Assembly: GCF_001456115.1 (NCBI RefSeq)
Contig: NZ_CP013266.1
Coordinates: 21,175-85,174 of the forward strand
Reading direction: 5' to 3'
From: Sphingobium baderi
GTDB lineage: Bacteria; Pseudomonadota; Alphaproteobacteria; Sphingomonadales; Sphingomonadaceae
Length of the DNA: 64,000 nucleotides
In this document: piece after piece, positions 1-7,766 of the stretch
Layout of the letters: every line of letters starts with the position of its first letter
How positions within the stretch are numbered: the stretch's first letter is position 1
Program-made: the position numbers and the translations under genes
Notes under the pieces: generated by a model
What the model was told of the DNA's origin: nothing
What the model saw: the letters and a program-made list of their open reading frames with translations, nothing else
Database searches by the model: none

Positions 1-198
1 CCACGCCTGAGATACGCGGCTGTCCAAGGCGTTGAAACGGACGCGGAGCTGGAGCTGGTGCGCGGCGCTGAACGGATTCTCGCAGACAAGGAACCCGCCG
101 AGTACGAAGTGGTCGATGATTCTGACTGCTTTGGTCTTGTCCGCCCTCACCATAGGATATTGCTCCAAACCATGCCGTCCGCACCATACCCTAGATAG
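1..198 (+). CDS. C-terminal part of an unrecognised protein (cut by window edge)
   Basis: An open frame enters from the left edge in frame 1 and stops at 196-198, giving about 65 residues. The composition is mixed and protein-like (an acidic stretch EYEVVDDSD, then LVRPHHRILL), which is why I prefer it to overlapping frames. I recognise no family. It could be the tail of a plasmid maintenance gene, because the genes that follow belong to that class, but this is only context. The stretch 199-497 holds no convincing gene; it contains the probable recombination site described separately. Confidence 0.35.
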   Translation, partial: PRLRYAAVQGVETDAELELVRGAERILADKEPAEYEVVDDSDCFGLVRPHHRILLQTMPSAPYPR

Positions 199-315
199 TC
201 TATGCTCATTGTGGCTTCTTTCAATCCGAAGAGCCGAGCGTCTCCCGGATGGCCCTCCCTCAAGGTGGCAAAGACGGCTGCTTGCAAGGGCGACATGATG
301 TCAACAAAACGGTGG

Positions 316-447
316 TTTAGTTGACTGACAACCACGAACCCTGCGCTAAAAAGAATCTCCAGCATTTTCAGGGATTGTGCAGCGCACAAAAACTGGCGAA
401 TTTGCGGCTGTCAACTAAATACAAAAAATTGCACATTTGGTTGACAG
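316..447. promoter_or_regulatory. Candidate res / operator site of the serine recombinase
   Basis: Three copies of a related motif lie before the recombinase gene: TTTAGTTGAC at 316-325, CTGTCAACTAAAT at 408-420 and ATTTGGTTGACAG at 435-447. The last two form an inverted repeat matching at 12 of 13 positions with a 14-nt spacer; the first matches the third in orientation. Repeated inverted subsites just upstream of a resolvase are typical of res sites, where the enzyme both recombines and represses its own promoter. The site assignment is inferred from position and symmetry. Confidence 0.45.
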
Positions 448-497
448 CGATTCCGACGCCGATCAGAACAAAGCGAGTATATCACAAAGGGCCGATT

Positions 498-1130
498 ATG
501 AAACTCGGATATGCCCGTGTCAGCACTGGCGAACAGAACCTAGCCCTACAGATCGACGCGCTCCGCGCGGCGGGTGCGGAGGCCATCTTTGAGGACAAGG
601 GCATCAGCGGGTCGATGGTCCTTAAACCCGCATACGGAGATATGTTGCGCCAGGTGCGTGCCGGTGACGAGATCATGGTGTGGCGACTGGACCGCCTTGG
701 TCGGTCCCTCCCCGCTCTGATTGGTGAGCTGGAATTGCTTGCGGGGCTGGACGTAGGGTTTCGATCGCTCACAGAGCAGATCGAGACGGTGACGCCGGCA
801 GGGCGTCTCTTCTTCCATATGGTTGGTGCCTTCGCTCAGTTCGAGCGGGACGTGATCCGGGAGCGCACGAATGCCGGCCTCCAGTCGGCGCGCCGCGCAG
901 GCAAGAAACTCGGCCGTCCCGCATTGATCGGCGACGAGCAATGGACGCAGGCCAAGACCTTGATGGCCGAGCCGACGAACATGGGCGCAGCGGCTGTCGC
1001 GAAGCTGTTGGGCGTAAGCCGTCAGGCCATCTATAAACGGCTCGACAAGGACAAGGCCGCACAGGGAGGCGAGCTGGCAGCCCTCCCCTCCCCTCCCCGT
1101 CAGACCGAGAGGGCCAAGAAAGCGGCGTGA
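498..1130 (+). CDS. Serine recombinase / resolvase family protein
   Basis: A 210-aa small serine recombinase. The N-terminus LGYARVSTGEQN carries the catalytic serine (residue 9). The core segment VWRLDRLGRSL supplies the conserved arginines, FAQFERDVIRERT is the long dimer helix, and the C-terminus (GVSRQAIYKRL) is the DNA-binding helix-turn-helix. I chose ATG 498 because an AAAGG ribosome site lies about 8 nt upstream and the recombinase fold starts at once; the frame stays open upstream to 321 without homology. No transposase is adjacent, so a role in plasmid multimer resolution is more likely than transposition. A lysine/arginine-rich tail of about 25 residues follows the HTH. Confidence 0.9.
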   Translation: MKLGYARVSTGEQNLALQIDALRAAGAEAIFEDKGISGSMVLKPAYGDMLRQVRAGDEIMVWRLDRLGRSLPALIGELELLAGLDVGFRSLTEQIETVTPAGRLFFHMVGAFAQFERDVIRERTNAGLQSARRAGKKLGRPALIGDEQWTQAKTLMAEPTNMGAAAVAKLLGVSRQAIYKRLDKDKAAQGGELAALPSPPRQTERAKKAA

Positions 1131-1397
1131 TGGTCGTCATCTAATCCACCCAATCGACGGGTCTGCCTGTCTGCGTGGCGATCGAGTTCCAGCGCCGAGC
1201 TTCCTTCACGGCGTTGCTGTCTGACGCACCTGGGCGTCTATCCCTGCCTAATGCGGGTTCGGTCTGCGCCCCAAGCAGAAAACCGGCGCTGCGCGCCTAC
1301 GGTTTCCGCAAGCGGACCCTCCGTTTTTCAGCTTGCCCGCGTCAGGGGTGCCGCCCCGGAAAAGTGCGTCAGCAACGACGTATGAAGGAATGGCATT

Positions 1398-1733
1398 ATG
1401 AGGAACATCGCTGAATTTCGCATCATCGGTCGCGTCGGTCGCATCGAGGTTCTGGACAAGGTGGCTTATATCAACGTCGCCGCTAACTATGGCCGCAAGG
1501 TCAATGGTGAGTGGCAGGACGATACCCACTGGAACCGCGTCACCGTCTTCGGCAAGGGCATCGAGCGCGTTCAGAAGATGGGCTCCGGCGACTTGGTACA
1601 CATCACGGGCCGGGTCCGTCAGACGCAGTATGATCGTCAGGGCGAGACGGTCTATGGCGTGGACCTGATCGCCGACGCCTTCGCCACCCTCGCCTATAAC
1701 GGCAAGCCTGCCGAGGATGACGGCGAGGATTAA
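1398..1733 (+). CDS. ssb: Plasmid single-stranded DNA-binding protein
   Basis: A 111-aa OB-fold protein of the Ssb family. FRIIGRVGRIE is the first strand, DDTHWNRVTVFGKGIERV matches the conserved W..V..FGK core, and GDLVHITGRVRQTQYD the later strands. It ends in an acidic tail (AEDDGED), as in Ssb proteins where the tail recruits partner proteins, but the linker is very short compared with the roughly 170-aa chromosomal protein. Such short Ssb proteins are common on conjugative plasmids, where they protect incoming single strands. A strong hairpin follows the stop. The 1131-1397 stretch before it holds no recognised gene. Confidence 0.85.
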   Translation: MRNIAEFRIIGRVGRIEVLDKVAYINVAANYGRKVNGEWQDDTHWNRVTVFGKGIERVQKMGSGDLVHITGRVRQTQYDRQGETVYGVDLIADAFATLAYNGKPAEDDGED

Positions 1734-1740
1734 GGTCGAT

Positions 1741-1764
1741 GCGGGGCGGCAGAGCCCGCCCCGC
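1741..1764 (+). terminator. GC-rich hairpin after ssb
   Basis: GCGGGGCGG (1741-1749) pairs perfectly with CCGCCCCGC (1756-1764) across a six-base loop, starting 7 nt after the ssb stop. No uridine tract follows, so intrinsic termination would be weak; it may instead protect the transcript 3' end. Confidence 0.5.
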
Positions 1765-1960
1765 TCGATTGCTAAAAGGATTTCCATTTAGCAATCGAAA
1801 GGCAATCGCAAGGCGTGCGAGTGGCTTGCGCTATCCAATGTAAATCGCAAGGCTGGCGAAAGGCAATGGACATGCCTTGTGACAGGCTTTAGATTGCCGT
1901 TCGCAATCACTGTCGAAATCCAATGGCTTTCGATTGGATCGCTTTAGGATTGATCGATTA
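1765..1960. repeat. Repeat-rich region before parA, possible centromere/operator
   Basis: The gap between ssb and parA is rich in short related words. TCGATTGCTAAA (1765-1776) and TTTAGCAATCGA (1787-1798) form a perfect 12-bp inverted repeat. AATCGCAAGGC occurs at 1804-1814 and 1843-1853, 39 bp apart, and further variants (GCAATCG, GAAAGGCAATGG, CAATGGCTTTCG) continue to about 1940. ParA operons commonly carry such arrays as centromere sites and autoregulatory operators. The repeats are directly visible; the partition role is inferred from position. Confidence 0.45.
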
Positions 1961-1974
1961 GTGAAGGGTCGAAG

Positions 1975-2658
1975 ATGGCGGTTATCTCGATAGGCAATCC
2001 GAAGGGCGGTGCCGGCAAGACGACGCTCGCGCTTGTCCTTGCTGACACGCTCGCGACAAACGGGGCGCGCGTCACCGTTATTGACGCTGATCCCAACGCC
2101 ATCATCGAAAAGTGGGCACAGAAGCGGGAGAGGGCGGGGAGGGATTTGCCCTATCGCGTGATCCCAAGGCCGACCCAGGCGGAAATGATTAGCACCATCG
2201 ACCGCGTTTCGAACGAAGACGAGTTCGTCATCGTGGACCTTGAGGGATCAGCTTCGCAGATGACCTCGCGGGCGCTGGCGCGGTCGCACATGGTCCTCGT
2301 GCCGTTCAATCTTTCTCCGATCGATGCGGAGCTGGCGGCGCAAGCCGTCAGGGCGATCAAAGAGGAGGAGGAAGCGCTGCGAAGGAGCATCCCGTTCCGC
2401 CTTGTCAGGAGCCGAACGAACGCAGCCATCGCGACCAAAACGGCCAAGCGGATCGTCGATGCTATCAACGCGGCCGAGCTGCCATTACTCGATACGTCGC
2501 TCGTTGAGCGCGCAGCCTATCGCGACATTTTCGAGTTCGGGTTGCTGCTATCCGAGCTGGATAAGGGCTCCGGGCAACAGGTCGAGAACGCGATCAAGAA
2601 CGCTGGCGAGTTGGCGCAATCCGTCGTGGCTGCGCTGCGAGAGGAGTATCCCGCATGA
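1975..2658 (+). CDS. parA: ParA-family partition ATPase
   Basis: A 227-aa deviant Walker ATPase. The N-terminus [17 protein letters not shown] contains the KGGxGKT motif with the signature lysine (about residues 10-16). VIDADPNA is the Walker A' strand and [12 protein letters not shown] is Walker B. This short form lacks the N-terminal HTH of type Ia ParA and resembles type Ib or VirC1-like partition ATPases. It would move plasmid copies, or in VirC1 style help relaxosome assembly. The stop overlaps the next start by 4 nt (ATGA), so the two genes are translationally coupled. The repeats upstream fit autoregulation. Confidence 0.85.
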   Translation: MAVISIGNPKGGAGKTTLALVLADTLATNGARVTVIDADPNAIIEKWAQKRERAGRDLPYRVIPRPTQAEMISTIDRVSNEDEFVIVDLEGSASQMTSRALARSHMVLVPFNLSPIDAELAAQAVRAIKEEEEALRRSIPFRLVRSRTNAAIATKTAKRIVDAINAAELPLLDTSLVERAAYRDIFEFGLLLSELDKGSGQQVENAIKNAGELAQSVVAALREEYPA

Positions 2659-3008
2659 CCGACTTCGGTTTCAGCAAGAGCGGCGAGAAACCAAAGGAGG
2701 AGGGTGCCGCACCCGCCAAACTGGACCTTGGCGGGATGCCCAAGGGGCCGATCGTCAACGACCCTATGAGGGAACGCGAGGCGATGGACCGAGCCGAGCG
2801 GGTGGGATTTACGGATCGCGGTCAGGGCAGGGGTGTGCTTCGCCGGAAGCGCGTCGCCCAGCCTACGGCGACGGTCTATGTGAAGGGACCGGAGGAGCTG
2901 ATCGAGTGGTTTATCGCCTACACCGAGGAGAAAGGCCACCAAGCCTATTGGAAGTCGATCGAGGACTTCCGGGCCATCGTGGAGGGGAATAGGCGGGGCG
3001 AACGGTGA
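2655..3008 (+). CDS. ParA-coupled small protein, possible partition adaptor
   Basis: A 117-aa protein whose start overlaps the parA stop. I recognise no family from the sequence. The first 60 residues are charged and probably disordered ([16 protein letters not shown]). The second half is more ordered: [35 protein letters not shown] could form a strand followed by helices, as in ribbon-helix-helix centromere binders. Its position, coupled directly to a type Ib-like parA, is where ParB-type adaptors or VirC2 are found. That role is inference only. Confidence 0.6.
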   Translation: MTDFGFSKSGEKPKEEGAAPAKLDLGGMPKGPIVNDPMREREAMDRAERVGFTDRGQGRGVLRRKRVAQPTATVYVKGPEELIEWFIAYTEEKGHQAYWKSIEDFRAIVEGNRRGER

Positions 3009-3070
3009 CGGCTGCGATCGTCGGACAAAGAGACCATCGCAACCGGATATGATGCCCGCGAAACCTCGGG

Positions 3071-3259
3071 TCATGTCGTCCTGTCGGATTCCATCGGTGT
3101 GACTTCGGTGATGTCGCCCGCAGTCAGGAGGTCGGATAGCTTCACGTCCGATCGGAGCGGACGTGCGACGCCAAAAGGCACCGGGTCAGTGAGCATTGCG
3201 GGCAGATCGCCAAGATGATCGGCGAAGGAGAGGGGTTTCGGCTTGCGTCGATTCTTCAT
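3071..3259 (-). CDS. Small hypothetical protein
   Basis: A 62-aa minus-strand ORF. I accept it because a good ribosome site (GGAAGGAA) lies about 8 nt before the ATG and the next minus-strand gene reads in the same direction 25 nt upstream. The start is basic (MKNRRKPKPLSF), followed by a neutral segment; no motif, membrane segment or zinc site is seen. Its function is unknown. Confidence 0.45.
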   Translation of the reverse strand: MKNRRKPKPLSFADHLGDLPAMLTDPVPFGVARPLRSDVKLSDLLTAGDITEVTPMESDRTT

Positions 3260-3284
3260 CCGCGAATGTTCCTTCCGATGGATC

Positions 3285-3551
3285 TTAGGCCGCAGTCAAT
3301 GATGCCAGATGAGCGGCTACGGCCTTAGCGCCATGCTGCGAGATTGCCGTTGCAATGGCTTTTGCCTCCGCCTTTTCCATGGCTGCGATCTTGATCTTGT
3401 CGAGGGCAGAAATGAGAGTGGGCCTGCCAGCATCCCGAGCCGCAGCCTCAGCGGCCTTCTCCTGCGCATCTAGTTCGGCCAACTCGGCTTGGAGCTTTTC
3501 ACGACGCTCCTTGATGCTGGCAAGATCGGGCTTGGAAGATGTGCGAGCCAT
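3285..3551 (-). CDS. Small coiled-coil protein
   Basis: An 88-aa protein. The start at 3551 is chosen because GGAG lies about 8 nt upstream; the frame continues 40 codons further upstream into low-quality sequence. Residues 10-45 (KERREKLQAELAELDAQEKAAEAAARDAG) form a strongly predicted coiled coil. The C-terminal half is alanine-rich and helical (SQHGAKAVAAHLASL). I do not recognise the family. It lies divergently from the mobilisation genes across the probable oriT, which suggests a plasmid-specific accessory role without proving one. Confidence 0.5.
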   Translation of the reverse strand: MARTSSKPDLASIKERREKLQAELAELDAQEKAAEAAARDAGRPTLISALDKIKIAAMEKAEAKAIATAISQHGAKAVAAHLASLTAA

Positions 3552-3695
3552 GAGGTTACTCCGATTGCGATGGCAGGATTTGACGGCCGGATCATGCCGA
3601 ATGAGGGTTGAGAAAGCCAGATGTGTGTTATGCTCTCGGTCGCAAAAAACTAAACGAATGACGCGCGCCAAAGGCGCACAGCTTGATTGATGAAG

Positions 3696-3876
3696 CCTCG
3701 CCGTGGGCCGAGGTGGCGAGGGGAGGGAAGGGCGCCGAAAACAGGCACCTCCTCCTCCACGTCTTTATCGGTTTGGGCTTGAGAAATGGAGGTTCGAGGG
3801 GTAGGTAGAAGCAAGGTTTAGGTATGGCAGGATATGCCACATGGCACCAATGTAATACATTGGCTGATGTGGTGCC
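3696..3876. other. Probable origin of transfer (oriT) with VirD2/IncP-type nic core
   Basis: TGGCAGGATAT at 3825-3835 matches the core shared by T-DNA borders and IncP-type nic sites. On the minus strand it reads ATATCCTGCCA, so cleavage is predicted between the G at 3828 and the C at 3827. A perfect dyad lies next to it, CCAATGTA-A-TACATTGG (3847-3863), nested in outer arms GGCACCA and TGGTGCC (3843-3849 and 3870-3876). A further hairpin, CCTCGCC/GGCGAGG, sits at 3696-3721. The mobC and relaxase genes start immediately downstream, as in known MOB-P oriT regions. The nic position is inferred from the consensus. Confidence 0.65.
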
Positions 3877-3895
3877 GCTGCACGGGGCTGTAGGG

Positions 3896-4477
3896 ATGAT
3901 GGTAAGTCTGCGTTTGAAGGAAGAGCTGATCGCCGAGATCGACCGCATCGCTTCCGCAAATGGGCAAACCCGCAGTGCGTGGATCGCGAACGTCCTTTCG
4001 CGGGCAGCGCTTTCTCCCGAGAACGATGATCTTCCAATCGGCGTAGAGGAGGGACGGGGACATCCTGACGATCAGGTTCGCGTGACGGTGCGCCTCCATC
4101 GCAGCGAGATCGAGGCAATTGACAGGATTGGTACGCCGCTACGTCTCACCCGCAATGAATGGATCAAGCGAGCGCTACGATGGCAGCTTTGGGACAAAGC
4201 TGGGATGCTTCGTCTCGCGCCGGTTACACAGACAGAGATCGGTAAGGTACGTAAGCAGGTGCTGGCGATAGGCCGAAACATCAACCAAGCCGTCCATGCG
4301 ATGAACGCGGCCAATCAGCCGGAGAGCACGCTTAACCTGGCCCGGATCGCCGAACCGTTCCTGGAAACCTGCGCGGACCTGAAGGCCCTTCTGTTCGCAA
4401 CGCGGCGAGAGCTGTCCTCATATGTTGGGGGCGAAGTGGGCTATTGGACCGGGGCATTTAAGGATGCCGGGAAGTGA
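3896..4477 (+). CDS. MobC-like relaxosome accessory protein
   Basis: About 193 aa with two ribbon-helix-helix-like units. The first is SLRLKEELIAEIDRIASANGQTRSAWIANVL near the N-terminus; the second, RVTVRLHRSEIEAIDRIG followed by LTRNEWIKRAL, lies about 60 residues later. The C-terminal helix IGRNINQAVHAMN resembles the conserved MobC segment. Such proteins bind oriT and bring in the relaxase. The frame is open from an ATG at 3824 with a fair ribosome site, but that start would translate the nic core and dyad. I therefore prefer 3896 or 3899, although the ribosome site there is weak. The stop overlaps the relaxase GTG. Confidence 0.75.
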   Translation: MMVSLRLKEELIAEIDRIASANGQTRSAWIANVLSRAALSPENDDLPIGVEEGRGHPDDQVRVTVRLHRSEIEAIDRIGTPLRLTRNEWIKRALRWQLWDKAGMLRLAPVTQTEIGKVRKQVLAIGRNINQAVHAMNAANQPESTLNLARIAEPFLETCADLKALLFATRRELSSYVGGEVGYWTGAFKDAGK

Positions 4478-5898
4478 GTTTCCGGCTCTCCCCCGGCACG
4501 CTCGATTCCATGGCGGGCGTCTATGCGCCTCCCAAGAAGTATCGGATGGGATCAGGTGGCGGAAAGGGCAAGAGTGCGAAGTCGGGTGACGCGATACTTG
4601 TCTTTGCGCTCGCCGCTATGGTTCCGAAATCGTCGCATTCGGGGACGGCGTTCCGTCCCAGCTCGCAGACGAAACACGCCTTTGGAACAGGCTCACATGC
4701 GGGCGTCAGCGGGCGTGCAATCGCGGCGATGGATCGCACCGCGCGACGATCGCCAGAGGTGATGGTCCGTATCACGGGACGTCAACATGGCGGTGGGCAC
4801 GTCCTCGCAAACTTTTCTTATATCAGCCGCCTTGGGCATGGAGCGGAGAAGCAAGTGCCGCTCTATACGAGTGATGGCGACATTCTCCACGACGGGAAGG
4901 ACATGCAAATTCTTGCCCAGGATTGGCAGGAATGGGAGATGGGAGATGATGCGCGTCGCAAGGGCGCTACGTCCATTTCCATGATCCTTTCCATGCCTGC
5001 GGGCACCGATCCCGAGCGGTTGAGAGAGGCGGCGCTGGACTTCGCACGCGAAGAGTTTGCGAACCGATCATGGGTGGCGTCGCTCCATGTCGATCGCGAC
5101 CATCCCCACGTTCACCTCACTTTCGCGCGCCGCGATCATGATGGCCGCCGTTTCCATCCGAGCCGCGATGACCTCTTTCGCTATCGGCAGCGGTTTGCGG
5201 CGAAGCTGCGAGATCGAGGTATTGAGGCGAACGCCACTCCTGCGAGAGCGCGGGGCATCGACCCGAAGCATGAGCCGATCGCGGCGAAGAAAGTGCGGGA
5301 GAAGGGGCAGGTTCCGCGCGTGGACAAAAGCCGTGCCGAACGCGCGCGGAGCTTCCGCGACCGAGGCATTCCCGATCCGGTGAACGCTGTCCTTGCCAAT
5401 CAGCGGGCGACGGTGTTGACGGCCTATGAGCGGTCGATTGCGGAGCTGTCATCGTCCCCCTCGCTCGCCGATCAGGCGATCGCCAAGAGCCTTGAGAAAT
5501 TCGTCGCTTCCATGCCGGCGCCGGAACCCAATTCGGTGCGGGCGGATCGATTGGCGAGGGGCGAGCGCGATGCTCCATCTCAGCCTGGTCGCGACGGAGG
5601 TGTGACCCCGGCGCTAGATCCGGTTGCCGCTGCGCTCGCGCGGGCGAAGGCGATGCGCGAGCAGATCGAGGCGGGCAAGAGCGACTTGTCGGCGCGCGAG
5701 CAGCCGCAGAGCGGCGCAAATGCCGAGCGTCCTTCTGGTGTATCGGATCGTCTGCGCTCGCTGATGGACGAGGCCAGTCGGTCGGCTCCGGCGCCGGAGC
5801 CTGGCAAGGCGGATGACATCATGCGACAGACCCAGGAGCGGGATCGAGAGCAACGCGAGCGCGATCGGGCACGCGATAAGGATGGACCACGGCGATGA
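4474..5898 (+). CDS. VirD2-like MOB-P relaxase
   Basis: A 474-aa relaxase starting with a GTG that overlaps the mobC stop by 4 nt. VLANFSYISRLGHG holds the likely nicking tyrosine (Y116). SLHVDRDHPHVHLTFARRD (about residues 203-221) is the metal-binding histidine cluster of MOB-P relaxases. The roughly 95 residues before the tyrosine are longer than usual and low in complexity, so an internal start is possible. The C-terminal third is charged and probably disordered; it would carry the signal for the coupling protein. It should nick oriT just upstream and stay covalently bound to the transferred strand. The next gene overlaps by 4 nt. Confidence 0.85.
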   Translation: MSFRLSPGTLDSMAGVYAPPKKYRMGSGGGKGKSAKSGDAILVFALAAMVPKSSHSGTAFRPSSQTKHAFGTGSHAGVSGRAIAAMDRTARRSPEVMVRITGRQHGGGHVLANFSYISRLGHGAEKQVPLYTSDGDILHDGKDMQILAQDWQEWEMGDDARRKGATSISMILSMPAGTDPERLREAALDFAREEFANRSWVASLHVDRDHPHVHLTFARRDHDGRRFHPSRDDLFRYRQRFAAKLRDRGIEANATPARARGIDPKHEPIAAKKVREKGQVPRVDKSRAERARSFRDRGIPDPVNAVLANQRATVLTAYERSIAELSSSPSLADQAIAKSLEKFVASMPAPEPNSVRADRLARGERDAPSQPGRDGGVTPALDPVAAALARAKAMREQIEAGKSDLSAREQPQSGANAERPSGVSDRLRSLMDEASRSAPAPEPGKADDIMRQTQERDREQRERDRARDKDGPRR

Positions 5899-6782
5899 CC
5901 ACGGAAGGCAACGACGTCATCATGGCGGCTGTGCTGGACGCCCTTACGATGGTGCAGGGCCAGCTCGACACGATCGCGAAGAGCAACGCGCGGATTGAGG
6001 CGACGCACAAGGACATTCTCCATCGGCTCGACACGATCGACGCCGGTCAGGCGGGCGTTACGGACTTGGTGCCGGTGTTGGAGACGATCCTTGGGCGGTT
6101 GATCGAGGACCGCGACGTGAACCGCGCGGGCTTTGCGAAGACGGCCGAGGTTGCCGCGTTCGCCTATGCCGCAGCTATGGGCAACCGGATGCCTCTGCCC
6201 GTCGAGGTGGCGGATGATCCGTTGCTCGAACGCTTCATGCTCCTTCAACCCCCCGATCATGTCGCAGAGGGCCGCGCCCTGGTGGAATGGCGGCGCACGA
6301 TCAAGAGCGCCGGCACGGCCGAGCTGGTCGATGTCTTGAGCCGCCAATATGAACCATCGCCCACCGACACGCCCGAGGCGCGGGTGCTGCGCTATCAGCT
6401 CGCGGCACTCACCCGCGCGGAGATCGATGGCCGCGGCGATGCGTTGCCGGCGTTGCCGCACGGCACGGTAGCGCAAGATCGGTCCTCGCAAGCGCGCAAG
6501 GCGCGTTCGGAGGATCTAGCGCGGGTGTGGCGCGCTGGCCCAAGCGTCGCACTGTTCGCGGAGGCCGAGCTTGCCCCGACGCTGGACCTTTTCGCCAAGG
6601 CAGAGCGCGAGCGCGAAGGGACGATCGGCGAGGCGCAGCTTTCGGCCGAGCTGGCGGCGCTGCATGGCGAGTTGGGCGATCGGATCGAGGCGGGCGAGCG
6701 CCCGTCGCTTCCAAGAGGGCGGGAGACGAACGCCGGCGAGCGGTCGAGCGCGATCGAGGCCGATAACAGCAGGCGGCGCTAG
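5895..6782 (+). CDS. Relaxase-coupled coiled-coil protein
   Basis: A 295-aa protein whose ATG overlaps the relaxase stop. Residues 10-70 (ALTMVQGQLDTIAKSNARIEATHKDILHRLDTIDAG) look like a coiled coil. The middle is helical with several tryptophans and prolines, and the C-terminus is charged. No enzyme motif or membrane segment is seen and I do not recognise a family. Strict coupling to the relaxase suggests a relaxosome or DNA-processing accessory specific to this plasmid type. That is inference from context only. Confidence 0.65.
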   Translation: MTTEGNDVIMAAVLDALTMVQGQLDTIAKSNARIEATHKDILHRLDTIDAGQAGVTDLVPVLETILGRLIEDRDVNRAGFAKTAEVAAFAYAAAMGNRMPLPVEVADDPLLERFMLLQPPDHVAEGRALVEWRRTIKSAGTAELVDVLSRQYEPSPTDTPEARVLRYQLAALTRAEIDGRGDALPALPHGTVAQDRSSQARKARSEDLARVWRAGPSVALFAEAELAPTLDLFAKAEREREGTIGEAQLSAELAALHGELGDRIEAGERPSLPRGRETNAGERSSAIEADNSRRR

Positions 6783-6823
6783 GGGCCTCCTCGCGGTTGT
6801 CAGCTTGAGTGGTCGAGCTTCGG

Positions 6824-7087
6824 CTACGGCACACGATCTTCGCACGAGCCTGGCTCAAGACCTGATCCTACACGTACCATGTTGGTCAGAAATTCGGCAA
6901 AATGCCGGCCTTCGTCCAAGTCGATCCACAGGGGTTGGAAGGGGCCTTCAATCCTATCTAGCCACTCTCGCAGCTTTGCTCGGTTGTCGGCAGCGTTCTC
7001 ACGTTCGACAAGCGCGCTCGCTATCGCGGCTGCCTGCATGGAATAGCCGACATTGGGCAGGCCGGCAGGAAAACTCGTAACACCCAT
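6824..7087 (-). CDS. Small hypothetical protein
   Basis: An 87-aa protein read towards the relaxase operon. The start at 7087 is favoured because AGGG lies about 8 nt before the ATG; the open frame runs upstream to 7171 without support. The protein is soluble, with a helical centre (ASALVERENAADNRAKLREWLDRIEG) followed by an aromatic, acidic segment (PFQPLWIDLDEGRHFAEFL). No family recognised. It ends 42 nt from the convergent gene at 6782. Confidence 0.45.
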   Translation of the reverse strand: MGVTSFPAGLPNVGYSMQAAAIASALVERENAADNRAKLREWLDRIEGPFQPLWIDLDEGRHFAEFLTNMVRVGSGLEPGSCEDRVP

Positions 7088-7323
7088 TATTGTCCCTTTC
7101 TGGAATAGAGCCGAAGGCGATGGCTCACATCGACTTCTGGCCCTCGCCGAGAGCGGGGGGTGAATGGGCAAATGGGGCCGATCGGGGGGGAGGGGGATCG
7201 CCCGCCCTGCACAAGCCGCAGGCGCGGAAGGGTGGGGAGACCGCCCCGATCGCCAAGCGGAGCGCGCCCGCGCGGAGACGGTCCAGCCCTTGTCCAGAGG
7301 GGGGCGGCGCCCCCTTCATCCCA

Positions 7324-7343
7324 AGCGCCGCTAAAGCGGCGCT
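7324..7343 (-). terminator. Hairpin downstream of the zinc-finger gene
   Basis: AGCGCCGC (7324-7331) pairs with GCGGCGCT (7336-7343) across a four-base loop, 33 nt past the stop of the minus-strand zinc-finger gene. There is no clear uridine run. The rest of 7088-7375 is GC-rich, with G and C runs and no gene I can support. Confidence 0.4.
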
Positions 7344-7375
7344 CGAATAACGTGGTTGGCCGCCCCCTAGCGCAA

Positions 7376-7639
7376 TTAGCGCAACTGGCTGTCCTTGCTG
7401 CCCCGGCGATTGATGCCGGTGAAGGTCGGGCGCTTATCGCGTTCGCTTTGACAGGCGACACAGGTTCTTACGCCGGGTATGGCCGTGCGGCGTTTCGCCG
7501 GGATTTCGTCGCCGCACACCTCGCAGTCGGTGCTACCCTCGCCGGAAGGCAGACGCGATCGGGCGGCGAAAACCGCGTCCATGATCGTTGCATCAATCTG
7601 GTCCTGCACCGCACTATCGGGTGCCCATCCATTTGCCAT
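7376..7639 (-). CDS. DksA/TraR-type C4 zinc-finger protein
   Basis: An 87-aa protein. The start at 7639 has GAGGAG about 9 nt upstream; a longer frame reaches 7753 but would read through the promoter. An N-terminal helix (QDQIDATIMDAVFAARSRL) is followed by CEVCGDEIPAKRRTAIPGVRTCVACQSERD, the C-x2-C-x17-C-x2-C finger of the DksA/TraR family. These proteins enter the RNA polymerase secondary channel and change promoter response. The promoter ahead of it carries the same TACT-N7-AGTA operator and the same -35/-10 layout as cydA, so it probably belongs to the FrmR regulon. Family is confident; the regulatory link is inferred. Confidence 0.8.
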   Translation of the reverse strand: MANGWAPDSAVQDQIDATIMDAVFAARSRLPSGEGSTDCEVCGDEIPAKRRTAIPGVRTCVACQSERDKRPTFTGINRRGSKDSQLR

Positions 7640-7725
7640 CGCCACAAGCTCCTCGATTTTGACCTTGGGGGTCAGATAGTCGGGGGCGCATGGGCCAAGC
7701 ACGCGACTATCCAGCACAGCACCCG

Positions 7726-7753
7726 AATATAGGGTACTCCCTACCAGTATCAA
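7726..7753 (-). promoter_or_regulatory. FrmR-type promoter/operator of the zinc-finger gene
   Basis: Read on the minus strand: TTGATA (-35, 7748-7753), a 16-bp spacer, and TATATT (-10, 7726-7731). The spacer contains TACTCCCTACCAGTA (plus strand 7735-7749), a TACT-N7-AGTA site overlapping the -35 edge. Both hexamers, the spacer length and the operator position match the cydA promoter at 11399-11426. A repressor bound here would block polymerase. The TSS would fall about 80 nt before the zinc-finger start. Confidence 0.7.
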
Positions 7754-7766
7754 GGAGTGTGCAAAT

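Noticed and set aside
3824..3895. Upstream start of mobC at 3824 with a fair ribosome site
   Set aside because: It would translate through the nic core and the dyad; the ribbon-helix-helix fold begins after 3896.
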